Shown here: piece after piece, positions 26,543-34,202 of the stretch | Layout of the letters: each line of letters starts with the position of its first letter | Position numbering within the stretch: the first letter of the stretch is position 1 | Origin: Thiocapsa roseilacustris | Lineage (GTDB): Bacteria; Pseudomonadota; Gammaproteobacteria; Chromatiales; Chromatiaceae | Assembly (NCBI RefSeq): GCF_041903755.1 | Contig: NZ_JBBWVE010000007.1 | Location: 62,001 to 126,000, forward strand | Reading direction: 5' to 3' | DNA length: 64,000 bases | Made by a program: the position numbers and the translations under genes | Notes under the pieces: generated by a model | The model's database searches: none | What the model was told of the DNA's origin: nothing | What the model saw: the letters and a program-made list of their open reading frames with translations, nothing else

Positions 26543-29467
26543 TCAGTCCGCCAATGGCTTCAGTAGCGTCAACATGCTGTCCCAGCGCTGGTATTCCGGG
26601 GAGGTCGGACTACCATGCTCCTGTATCAGTTCAGCACGTCGCTTTCGGAGCAAATCGTTGAGCCAACCCCTCTCACGGCGGGCTAGCACGTCGGTCAAAC
26701 GTGCGTGAAGTGCATCCATGTGCGGACGATCCGGGTTCGCGATGGCCGTCGCAACTGTGGTACCGTGTCGATCGGCATGAACCCCATCATCCTCTTCACG
26801 GATGAGAAATACACCGTGTTCATCGACCTTCAGTACACCCACCTCCGGAATGCCTCCAAGCCAGATTTCCGCCTCGTAGCGCAACCGCATCGTTTCAGCG
26901 TCTAGGAGGAACAGGTCGGGGCGCCGGTCCTGTTCTCCGTCTGGGTCAATGTTGCAGAAGTAGCGCGTGTCGGCACTGCCGACGGTACTTTTGTACCTGT
27001 CACGTAGCGATGCAACCACCTCCAAGCGGCGAGCAGCGAGCCAGTAGTCCATCGTGAGCAGTCTGATCTGCCCAGGGTCGTCATGCTTGAAAACCTCGAT
27101 GCGATGAGCCTTCCCCGCAGGAGTTGCCGCAAAAAAGATCTCCTCAAGCTTCACGGCAAAAGCATGCTGCGGCAAGCCGAACAACAGGACCCGCCGTGGC
27201 ATGCTCGGTACCTCGGTGCCTGCACCCAGGATCTCGATCGGTTCCGCGTCGCTGCGGAGGCGTGCACACACCGCAGCCTGGCTCAGAAAACTGTCGACTT
27301 CTGCAAGAAACGCTTTTGGATTCTCCGCGTGGCGCTTCTGCAGGATGTCCAGCACTGAGTCCTCGAGGATCCGTGTTCCATGACCATTGGCCGCATAGTC
27401 CGTATGGATCTGCTCTGCCAACTGCAATGCAAGGCGCCGCAGGCGGTCTTCTATAGCGGGCAGCGCGTCGTCTCGCATCGCCGCGAGGGGCTGTTGGTCA
27501 CCAATCGCCTGAAGGATATCCGCGCGCATCAGGGCCGCTGCGGTCTGCTGATGCTGCCCATGACAACGCAACCAGTTGAGGAACGTATCCAGGGCAGCCG
27601 GGGCGAATTCATACCGGTTCGCGGTGATGGTCTTTTTCAGGGCGCGCAATTCCTGATCGATCTGATCGCGTTCCCGCTGGACAGTATCGATAAGCCCCAT
27701 TAGCGCCTGCTGTACGGCCAGGAAGCGGTTCTGTACCTGGGGCAACTGGCCCGCCATTTGATTGATGAAACTGCGGTCCAATTCGGCCAGGCGGCGCCTA
27801 ATATCCGATACGTGTATAACACTGCAATCGGTCGCGTGGGCGTTAATCAGGGCCGTACGTCGGCCGCTAAACCTAGCGCTGAGCAAGGTGAGCTTGTCCC
27901 ACTCAAGGCGGCGGGCCTCGATGATCCGCTGCGGCCGGTCCCCGCTCTTATCATCCGCCGCAGGCAAGGCCCCATCCCGCTTCAACTGCGCTCCGAGTTC
28001 CCCTAGGACCTGGGGCACACGCGCCAACGCGAGGGGCTGGTTGTGGTCCAGCCAGTGGCGAGTCAAGGCCGTCTCCAACCGGCTCACCGCTTCCGCCACC
28101 CGGACTCCCTGGTCTCCTTGACGTTGACTGACCAATGCATCCATACCGCCCTGCTCGAACCTGGTGACGTAAAATTCCTCGAACGCCCGTTCGATATCCT
28201 GCAAGGTCGGCGGGGCCGCGGCGCGCGCTAGCCCGGTGGCCTGTTCAGCTAGGGCAGTACGCAGACGTTGCGTAAGAGCCTCGGCCTTGGGCGCAGGTCT
28301 TCGCACGTCTTCGATCTCCGCCAGCAGACCACTCACCACGCCGCGGGTCATCGTCCCAGCGCTATCCTGAAGTACGTCAACATATCCGCTGGTATCCTGC
28401 CAGTGGTTGTACACCATTTGGCGTAGCACGCTCACCAGTAGGTCCAGCGCCAGCAGGGTCTTGAGCTTCTCGGTTGGCACCTCCCACCGGCGCATGCCGA
28501 AGGCACTGAACCGGTAGCTGCGCTCAGGTCTCTTCAAGGGCTCGCCGGGATAGGTGGTGAGGATGTCCTCGCCGGTCAACATCTTCTGGGCGTCCGTACC
28601 CATCTGCCCGAAACGCCATGCAACGATGCGCTCAAAGCAGGCCTCCGCGACCACACGCAACTGTGTCTCGAGCGGCATCCTCAAGTTAGCGCTATTTAGA
28701 GGAGCGGTCAGCACGACCTGGATCACGGGTTCGGCACCCTCGAACCGTCCAGGGGCAATGTCGTTGCCGAGAAGCGTCGGTTGCAGGCGGCCACAGATTA
28801 GGGCGTTAAGGTCGCGTAGCCCTGTGAATTGGTTTTGAAAGAAATAGCCGACGCTAGCGCCCTGGGGGTCGGTATCGGTGACAAAGACATACACAAAAAT
28901 TGGGAACTGGTCAGCACCGCCGCTGGGATACTTGGAACGGATCAGCGTGATTAGGTCGATGAGCCCGCCACTTCCAGTGCCACCACCGAGGGTTGCGAAC
29001 AGGTGAAAGGAACACTGGTCGTATCGCCCGTTGGTGAGCGCGCCAACCTTGCCGGAGACCGCATCGCGAACGGCTGCGGCATTCTGCGCGAACAAAAGCC
29101 GACCGAATCGCCGCCTTTGGTTGGCGCCTTTGATCTCGGCCTTGCCAAGGAAGGCATCGATGATAGCCGGATCCCCAATCCAGGGGTTGATGTCCCGACG
29201 CGCGGCCAGATCGCCGATATTGCCCACTGAAGGCCGGTCGAAGATCAGCCAATCGCTCGATGGCAGGTCCAGGTACTGCCCGAACAAGCTCCATGTGGAT
29301 CGTTCGTTGCGAACATCGTCGCTTGAATCTATAGCAAGGAACGCAAGACGCACGTCTATTGCTTCGAGCGCCGCAACATCTCGCGCCCGCTGCATCATAA
29401 CCTTTCGCAGCTCGCCAAGCGTGCGCCCACCCTGCCCGCCGAGGCCGATGAACAGATGGTTCTTCAT
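26543..29467 (-). CDS. Tubulin/FtsZ-like GTPase (Tubulin_2-type)
   Basis: A 974-residue protein. The N-terminus HLFIGLGGQGGRTLGELR is a phosphate-binding G1-like loop. ATLGGGTGSGGLIDL at residues 159-173 carries the tubulin signature GGGTGSG. YVFVTDTDPQG and NALI follow in the positions of later nucleotide-binding strands. After ~350 residues come long helical regions. The protein is far larger than FtsZ (~400) and matches the 'tubulin-like' bacterial family that I know only from annotation. GGAAGAG lies 6 nt before the ATG at 29467. It is followed within 1 nt by the binding-protein/OmpA gene. A cytoplasmic polymer or switch that controls the membrane motor is an inference. Confidence 0.8.
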   Translation of the reverse strand: MKNHLFIGLGGQGGRTLGELRKVMMQRARDVAALEAIDVRLAFLAIDSSDDVRNERSTWSLFGQYLDLPSSDWLIFDRPSVGNIGDLAARRDINPWIGDPAIIDAFLGKAEIKGANQRRRFGRLLFAQNAAAVRDAVSGKVGALTNGRYDQCSFHLFATLGGGTGSGGLIDLITLIRSKYPSGGADQFPIFVYVFVTDTDPQGASVGYFFQNQFTGLRDLNALICGRLQPTLLGNDIAPGRFEGAEPVIQVVLTAPLNSANLRMPLETQLRVVAEACFERIVAWRFGQMGTDAQKMLTGEDILTTYPGEPLKRPERSYRFSAFGMRRWEVPTEKLKTLLALDLLVSVLRQMVYNHWQDTSGYVDVLQDSAGTMTRGVVSGLLAEIEDVRRPAPKAEALTQRLRTALAEQATGLARAAAPPTLQDIERAFEEFYVTRFEQGGMDALVSQRQGDQGVRVAEAVSRLETALTRHWLDHNQPLALARVPQVLGELGAQLKRDGALPAADDKSGDRPQRIIEARRLEWDKLTLLSARFSGRRTALINAHATDCSVIHVSDIRRRLAELDRSFINQMAGQLPQVQNRFLAVQQALMGLIDTVQRERDQIDQELRALKKTITANRYEFAPAALDTFLNWLRCHGQHQQTAAALMRADILQAIGDQQPLAAMRDDALPAIEDRLRRLALQLAEQIHTDYAANGHGTRILEDSVLDILQKRHAENPKAFLAEVDSFLSQAAVCARLRSDAEPIEILGAGTEVPSMPRRVLLFGLPQHAFAVKLEEIFFAATPAGKAHRIEVFKHDDPGQIRLLTMDYWLAARRLEVVASLRDRYKSTVGSADTRYFCNIDPDGEQDRRPDLFLLDAETMRLRYEAEIWLGGIPEVGVLKVDEHGVFLIREEDDGVHADRHGTTVATAIANPDRPHMDALHARLTDVLARRERGWLNDLLRKRRAELIQEHGSPTSPEYQRWDSMLTLLKPLAD

Positions 29468-29481
29468 GTCAGTCTCTTCCT

Positions 29482-30237
29482 TCAGACCTTGGGGTGTACG
29501 CGAATGTCGGTGACAGCCACGATGGGGACAATGAGAATATGTAGAGCGATGAACACCCAAAACACCGTAGCCAAGAGAGTCCGTAACTCTGCCATGCCTT
29601 CGGTCAATTTCGGCGTCGCATCACTGATCGCAGCCTGCACTTGGCTCGTCACGGCATAGGCCACCCAGGGGTTGTTATCCGTGACCGTCAGCGGAAATGC
29701 CCCGGCGGAGACCGCAGACAAGGTCTCCTGAGCCACATCATCCGGGTTACGCATCTCGCAGGGTGCACCGGGGCCAAGCGGCCCGGAGCGGATCAGCGGG
29801 CACTGGACAAGCGCAGCGGCCGTCTGGGCGAGGATCGTCAAGTCACGGCGATCTCGCAGGGTCATCTCGTTATCAGCTGACCCTGAGGGCAACCCCAACT
29901 GCTGCTGAGCGGTCACGAAGATGTCGTACAGCAGAGCTGGATCGGTCGCGGTCTTCTGGGGTAGTGAAGCCGCCTGCAGCTGGAGCCATGAGCCAGCGCG
30001 GCCGGCACCGAGCCAGAACAGGGTGGAGGCGGCGATGAAAAGTGCCGCGGTGATTCCGAAGATCGCCATGCCGGGTCGGCTGAGCAGCCCCCAGCGTGCG
30101 TTCCAGGCCAGGCCCCATATCCAGTAAAGAACCACTAGCGACAGCAGGAAGGCGAGGAACGTCCAAACAAGAACGGGGACATCCAGCCTCGAAAAAACAA
30201 GCTGATAGACGAAATTTAGTGAGTCGAAGTAAGTCAT
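29482..30237 (-). CDS. Membrane protein, first gene of tubulin-like operon
   Basis: A 251-residue protein with three to four membrane helices: about 20-40 (VPVLVWTFLAFLLSLVVLYWI), 55-75 (MAIFGITAALFIAASTLFWL) and 222-244 (VFWVFIALHILIVPIVAVTD). The intervening ~140 residues would be periplasmic. They hold two cysteines (VQCPLIRSG and APCEMRNPDD) that may form a disulphide. The family is not recognised. It starts 78 nt downstream of the shared TATAAT-bearing element and ends 14 nt before the tubulin-like gene. Confidence 0.75.
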   Translation of the reverse strand: MTYFDSLNFVYQLVFSRLDVPVLVWTFLAFLLSLVVLYWIWGLAWNARWGLLSRPGMAIFGITAALFIAASTLFWLGAGRAGSWLQLQAASLPQKTATDPALLYDIFVTAQQQLGLPSGSADNEMTLRDRRDLTILAQTAAALVQCPLIRSGPLGPGAPCEMRNPDDVAQETLSAVSAGAFPLTVTDNNPWVAYAVTSQVQAAISDATPKLTEGMAELRTLLATVFWVFIALHILIVPIVAVTDIRVHPKV

Positions 30238-30298
30238 GGTCCTTGTCACCATCCAGGAGCGGGGTCCTCTGAACGAATAGCCGACGGCATGGGATTGA

Positions 30299-30324
30299 CC
30301 CATGACTGGTAGGCATTATATACC
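30299..30324 (-). promoter_or_regulatory. Promoter-like element shared with 2695-2720
   Basis: On the minus strand this is a perfect TATAAT (30315-30320) followed by GCC, three bases and CAGTCATGGG. It matches 2695-2720 at 22 of 26 positions and lies upstream of the tubulin-like operon. A shorter copy (CAGTCATGG with a weaker -10) lies at 31501-31520, upstream of the HNH gene ending at 30504. No good -35 box is seen, which suggests an activator or an extended -10. Confidence 0.5.
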
Positions 30325-30503
30325 CAGGCACCCGAGATCCACGCCGAGCAGGCCGGGCCTTCTGCGCCGAGACAGAGCCTTCCGCTCATACAACCATCCG
30401 TCGTTGGTCACCTGCATATCTGCTCCTCCTGCAATCCGCCGCGGGCGCGCTCCTGCCGACGCCGCTGCACACCGATCGGGATCGGCCCATCCCATCGCCA
30501 CGT

Positions 30504-31430
30504 TCACACCCCCGCCGCTACCCGAAACCCCTCGAACCGCTCCGCCAGGTAGTCCCGATTCGGCCGATCCTCCTCATGTCTCGGCAACCGAATCCGCTGC
30601 CCGTGATACCCCTTGATCGCCTGCTCCAAGGTCGGTCCGTCGCGCTGCTTGAGCACCGCAGGGGCGACCACCACGCGCCCATCCGGATCGACACCCAGCA
30701 GGTTACGGTCATAGGCGCCATGGTGCAGGGACGACAGGCAGAGCCCATTGGGGACCTCGGGCCGGCCGCGATCGTCGCGATCCGGGATGATCTGCGCCGC
30801 CTCAAGTAGCCCAGCGATCGGCAACCCCGAGATCGCACAGCGCCGGTCGTAGGCGCCGAGCACCAGCTCGCGGAACTCGCCCTGGTGCAGCCGGACCTTG
30901 GCCTCGACGGTGGTGTAGCGCCGATCGAGCGGTGGGGCCGGGAGACGGATCTCCGGGGAGCGGCCTGCGAGCTCATGCGCACTCCCGACGGCCACGGTGC
31001 AGCGCAACGCATGCGGGTACCAGTCGGTCAGGTAGCAGGGGAACAGGATGTCGTAGACGCCGGGAACCAGCGCATAGCAGTAGATCAGCGGGGTCTGATC
31101 CTCGAACGCCTCACGCAGGGCGGTGTTGTCCCGAGTGTCCGGGTCCTCGCCCTGGAAGGCATAGATGAAGTCGCCGTCGTCGCCCAAGGCATCGTCGTAG
31201 CGCGCGGTGCGCCCACGCTTGGGCTTGGTGGTCTTGATGCTCAACACGCCGCGGCGCATCTGCGCCGGGCGGTGGATCCCGCGCGGGGTGCTCCCGAGAT
31301 GGATGTGCTCGCCCTGCACGTGGAAGCCCTCCTGGATCGCGCCCCACGGCACCGCGCCGCCGTGCTGATCCAGCAGGCGGCGGCACCGCGCGAACGCGGC
31401 CGTGCGAATCTCGGCATCCCGGTTGATCAC
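30504..31430 (-). CDS. HNH endonuclease (HNH_2-type) with N-terminal recognition-like region
   Basis: A 308-residue protein. The C-terminal HNH domain has YDRRCAISGLP, then AAQIIPDRDDRGRPEVPNGL and SSLHHGAYDRNLLGV. The C, H, N and H positions match the HNH_2 family of restriction-type nucleases. The N-terminal ~180 residues include DDGDFIYAFQGEDPDTRDN and may recognise modified or specific DNA, as in McrA-like enzymes. It stands upstream of the tubulin-like operon on the same strand with a ~260-nt gap. A restriction role is inferred from the family. Confidence 0.8.
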   Translation of the reverse strand: MINRDAEIRTAAFARCRRLLDQHGGAVPWGAIQEGFHVQGEHIHLGSTPRGIHRPAQMRRGVLSIKTTKPKRGRTARYDDALGDDGDFIYAFQGEDPDTRDNTALREAFEDQTPLIYCYALVPGVYDILFPCYLTDWYPHALRCTVAVGSAHELAGRSPEIRLPAPPLDRRYTTVEAKVRLHQGEFRELVLGAYDRRCAISGLPIAGLLEAAQIIPDRDDRGRPEVPNGLCLSSLHHGAYDRNLLGVDPDGRVVVAPAVLKQRDGPTLEQAIKGYHGQRIRLPRHEEDRPNRDYLAERFEGFRVAAGV

Positions 31431-31515
31431 ACCATCCGAGCTCTCTGCGTCCGTCCCCGGGCGGGGACGCTCATCCGTGGGTCAAGCGTACACCATCACT
31501 CCATGACTGGCGATG

Positions 31516-32013
31516 CTAAAACGACGCGCCGTGCCTCCTGTCCACCAGGCCCAGGCGAATCCCGATCTCGGCACGGAGCGCCTCGGCAAATGCCTGCCTC
31601 ACCTCGACCCAAGGTCGGCTCACGATGGTGATCGGCGCCGGACTCGGAAAGTCCTTGAACCAAGGCCCGTAGGACGGCCTCAGCACCTGCTCGCGCTCGG
31701 CGGCGAGCACTGCGAGGTCCGCGCGCTTGACCTCGGGCGGCTCAGGATGAATGAGGCCGAAGACCTCGGCCACCACGGCGGTGATGCGCAACTCCACGGC
31801 TTTGTACTCCGGAAGCACCTGTTTCAGCGGGCTCACCATATCGCCGATGTTCGCCTCGGCGGCATCGTGCAGCAGCCCGTCCAGACGCAGCGCCGGGGGC
31901 AGCAGCTCGGCGACGTGGAGCGAATGTTGGGCGACGCTGTAGGGGAACAAAGCCGCGCCGTTGAAGCGGTTCATGAGCGACAGGGAATGGACGATGTCCT
32001 CCAGGCACACCAT
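31516..32013 (-). CDS. HD domain phosphohydrolase (YfbR-like), N-terminus frameshifted
   Basis: The frame from MVCLEDIVHSLSLMNRFNG carries the HD core (QHSLHVAEL, then LLHDAAEANIGDMVSPLK), as in the YfbR-type nucleotidases. The frame upstream still encodes the conserved YTGIAFDLRDPQPE, but it meets a stop with no start codon. A start (ATG ACC ACC GTG at 32083) lies in the +1 frame and reads MTTVPVHIH. One extra C near 32056 separates the two. The gene either starts late at 32013 or has a one-base insertion; with it removed, the protein would have the normal ~188 residues. Confidence 0.75.
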   Translation of the reverse strand: MVCLEDIVHSLSLMNRFNGAALFPYSVAQHSLHVAELLPPALRLDGLLHDAAEANIGDMVSPLKQVLPEYKAVELRITAVVAEVFGLIHPEPPEVKRADLAVLAAEREQVLRPSYGPWFKDFPSPAPITIVSRPWVEVRQAFAEALRAEIGIRLGLVDRRHGASF

Positions 32014-32251
32014 CTCGGGTTGGGGATCGCGCAGATCGAAGGCGATGCCGGTGTAGGTGGATGTGGACGGGCACGGTGGTCATGAGTCGCGCGCAGGCCT
32101 CAGTTCAGCGTCTGGTTGTCTTGGCATTTTGCCACCGGGCGCCTCCCGGCCCGGCGATGCGTGGCCGTCGCGAACACGACGGTCGGTGCCGCACACATGA
32201 GATCATCCCGTCCTCATGCCGGCATCGCCTTACCGAACCGATCCAGCTGGC

Positions 32252-32863
32252 TCAGGTCACCGCCGGGCATTGGTGCAGGTAGGAAGCATCCGAGAGTTGG
32301 CGCAGGACGAACTCGGCCACATCCGCCCGGCTGACGAGTCCGGCCATCAAGGTGGGGTCAGTGCCGCTGAGATAGTCGCCGGTGCGCGGTCCGTCACCGA
32401 GCCCGCCGGGACGCACGATGGTCCAGTCCAGGCCGCTCGCCCGAATGAGGCGCTCCTGTTCCGTCTTGGCCGCGATGATGGGTTGCAACACCGTATCCAT
32501 GGCCTGCCGGAACTGCTCACTGACCTGCTCGCGACTGTCGCCGACCCCGAGCGAGGTCACGGCGACGAGCCGGCGCACCCCGTTGGTCTGCATGGCCTTG
32601 AGGATGCGCTGCGTGCCGTGCGCCTCGACCGGCTCGGCGCCGACCCCGGAGCCCAGTGCGCAGATCACGGCATCTGCTCCCTGAACACAGCGGCTGGTCG
32701 CCTCCTGATCCAGAACATCTCCGCACACCACGGTCAAGCCGCTTTGCGCCTCGATCTTGGCGGGGTCGCGCACCAGTGCGGTCACGGTGTGACCGGACGC
32801 GAGAGCCTGCTCCAAAACCTGTCGGCCGGTTCCACCGGTCGCGCCAAAGAGTGCGATCTGCAT
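32252..32863 (-). CDS. NAD(P)-binding oxidoreductase/epimerase-like protein
   Basis: A 203-residue Rossmann protein: MQIALFGATGGTGRQVLEQA carries G-x-x-G-x-x-G, with TALVRDP at strand 2, VVCGDVLD, VTSLGVGDS and DWTIVRPGGL. This is the NAD(P)H-binding (NmrA/SDR-like) family. The start is ATG 32863. The likely function is a small reductase or regulator of unknown substrate. Confidence 0.85.
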   Translation of the reverse strand: MQIALFGATGGTGRQVLEQALASGHTVTALVRDPAKIEAQSGLTVVCGDVLDQEATSRCVQGADAVICALGSGVGAEPVEAHGTQRILKAMQTNGVRRLVAVTSLGVGDSREQVSEQFRQAMDTVLQPIIAAKTEQERLIRASGLDWTIVRPGGLGDGPRTGDYLSGTDPTLMAGLVSRADVAEFVLRQLSDASYLHQCPAVT

Positions 32864-32974
32864 GCTCGGATGTCCTCGAGGTCTGTGGTTGATCGAAACA
32901 GTCGCCGGAGCGGAGCGCCCGGCGACCTTGGGCATGATAACGCCCGGGATCGGCAACCATCCGTCACATCCCGC

Positions 32975-33604
32975 TCAATCCCGCGGGAAATACTGCTTCG
33001 ATCCGCTCTCCCGCACGCAGTAGATCCCGCCCCGTGGTCCCGTGCAGAGGCGCCCCGAGTCACACGGACAGGCACCCGAGCTCGGCTTCGCGGGCACGGC
33101 GGTCGCCCCGCCGTCGCGCCAATCCCAGGGCGCAATCGGCCGCGGGTCGGCCCAGAGTCCGACCCCATCCCGCCGAGCCGCCTTCTCGGCCGCCGCGTAG
33201 AGCCCGCGGTCGCTCGGAGACTGCTCGCCCGCGTACTCGCGGTACCACCAGGCGTAGCCGGCGCGCACCAGTGCCAGGTTCATATCGGCCCCGTCGAGCA
33301 TGATCTTGCCGACGAGCCGATCGTAGCGATCGCGCTTGTGCCAATCGACGGCCACGGTCTCGCCGCCGACCAGCGACGACAGGACGCGCTTGGATTTGGC
33401 CCCGAAGGGCTGTTTGCTCTCGGGAGCGTCGATACCGGCTAGACGCACCCGGTGCGTGCGCTTGCGCGCATCGAGCACCTCGACGGTATCGCCGTCGAGG
33501 ATTCGGACGACCGTGCCGACGAGGGTGTCGGCATGGGCTGGCGGGGAGATCGGGAGGGTCAGGACAAGGAGGGCAGGGAGCAAACGCAGGAGCGAAAGGG
33601 ACAC
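32975..33604 (-). CDS. Secreted thermonuclease (SNase) family protein
   Basis: A 209-residue protein with a signal peptide (LRLLPALLVLTLPISPPAHA). The SNase domain has VVRILDGDTVEVLD, RVRLAGIDAPESKQPFG, HKRDRYDRLVGKI and NLALVRAGYAWWYREYA. The acidic and arginine residues of the active site (D, D, R, E, R) are present. The C-terminal ~45 residues form a cysteine-rich tail (GACPCDSGRLCTGPRGGIYC). Codons at 33251-33284 match a spacer in the neighbouring CRISPR array at 31 of 34 positions. Confidence 0.9.
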   Translation of the reverse strand: MSLSLLRLLPALLVLTLPISPPAHADTLVGTVVRILDGDTVEVLDARKRTHRVRLAGIDAPESKQPFGAKSKRVLSSLVGGETVAVDWHKRDRYDRLVGKIMLDGADMNLALVRAGYAWWYREYAGEQSPSDRGLYAAAEKAARRDGVGLWADPRPIAPWDWRDGGATAVPAKPSSGACPCDSGRLCTGPRGGIYCVRESGSKQYFPRD

Positions 33605-33904
33605 GACGTACCCCGGACAGCGGGCATGGGTACCTTGGAGGGTAGACCAGTCCGCTACGGGGACGGGTGAACAGATTCACGCAAACGTCAGTCGGGCCGT
33701 CGAAGCCAGAATAGGCGGCTCATTCCGGGGCGAGGTTCGGGTTTTGGGCCAACTTGTCCGCTCGAACGCCCTCGGAACACAGTGACGCCTAGTCAACGAC
33801 CACGCCTGGGAGCGAACAGGCGCCTCATGGATCATGTGTTGATCCGCCTAAAATCCAGTCTCAATGCGAATAACTTGGCTCAATGCGAATAACTTGTTCG
33901 ATCA
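33605..33904. other. Intergenic region
   Basis: Nothing coding is supported. A short direct repeat, 'ATGCGAATAACTTG' followed by the same words again, occurs at about 33864-33898. No CRISPR repeat is seen here. Confidence 0.4.
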
Positions 33905-34186
33905 CTACAATATGGATTGATGCAGGTAATACGTTTCACCATTAAACTTGAAAGAGCCTAGCAGTGCATGAACTTCAGAGATTTCCTTGCATAAGACAAA
34001 CCCTGGAAGTTCAGGAATCATTATGCATCCATCTTCCGTGACCGCGTCGACATTATTCGCCTCTAATGCCTTTCGAGCCCAAGCAACAGTCTGATTAGAT
34101 ATTCGAATGCTCATAAGCTCTACGACTTTGGCTATTTCCGAGCCACGGCGGGAAGGCTGCGGGCGGTATCGTCCGATGTCGACCAC
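33905..34186 (-). CDS. Small hypothetical protein beside CRISPR array
   Basis: A frame of up to 93 codons from a GTG at 34186; an ATG at 34114 gives a 69-residue version (MSIRISNQTVAWARKALEAN ... YYLHQSIL). It is AT-richer than its neighbours. The protein looks compact and hydrophilic. The 5' end lies 17 nt from the first repeat of the array, so transcription of the array on the minus strand could read into it. The family is not recognised. Confidence 0.45.
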   Translation of the reverse strand: MVDIGRYRPQPSRRGSEIAKVVELMSIRISNQTVAWARKALEANNVDAVTEDGCIMIPELPGFVLCKEISEVHALLGSFKFNGETYYLHQSIL

Positions 34187-34202
34187 CCACTCCGGTAGCG
34201 TC

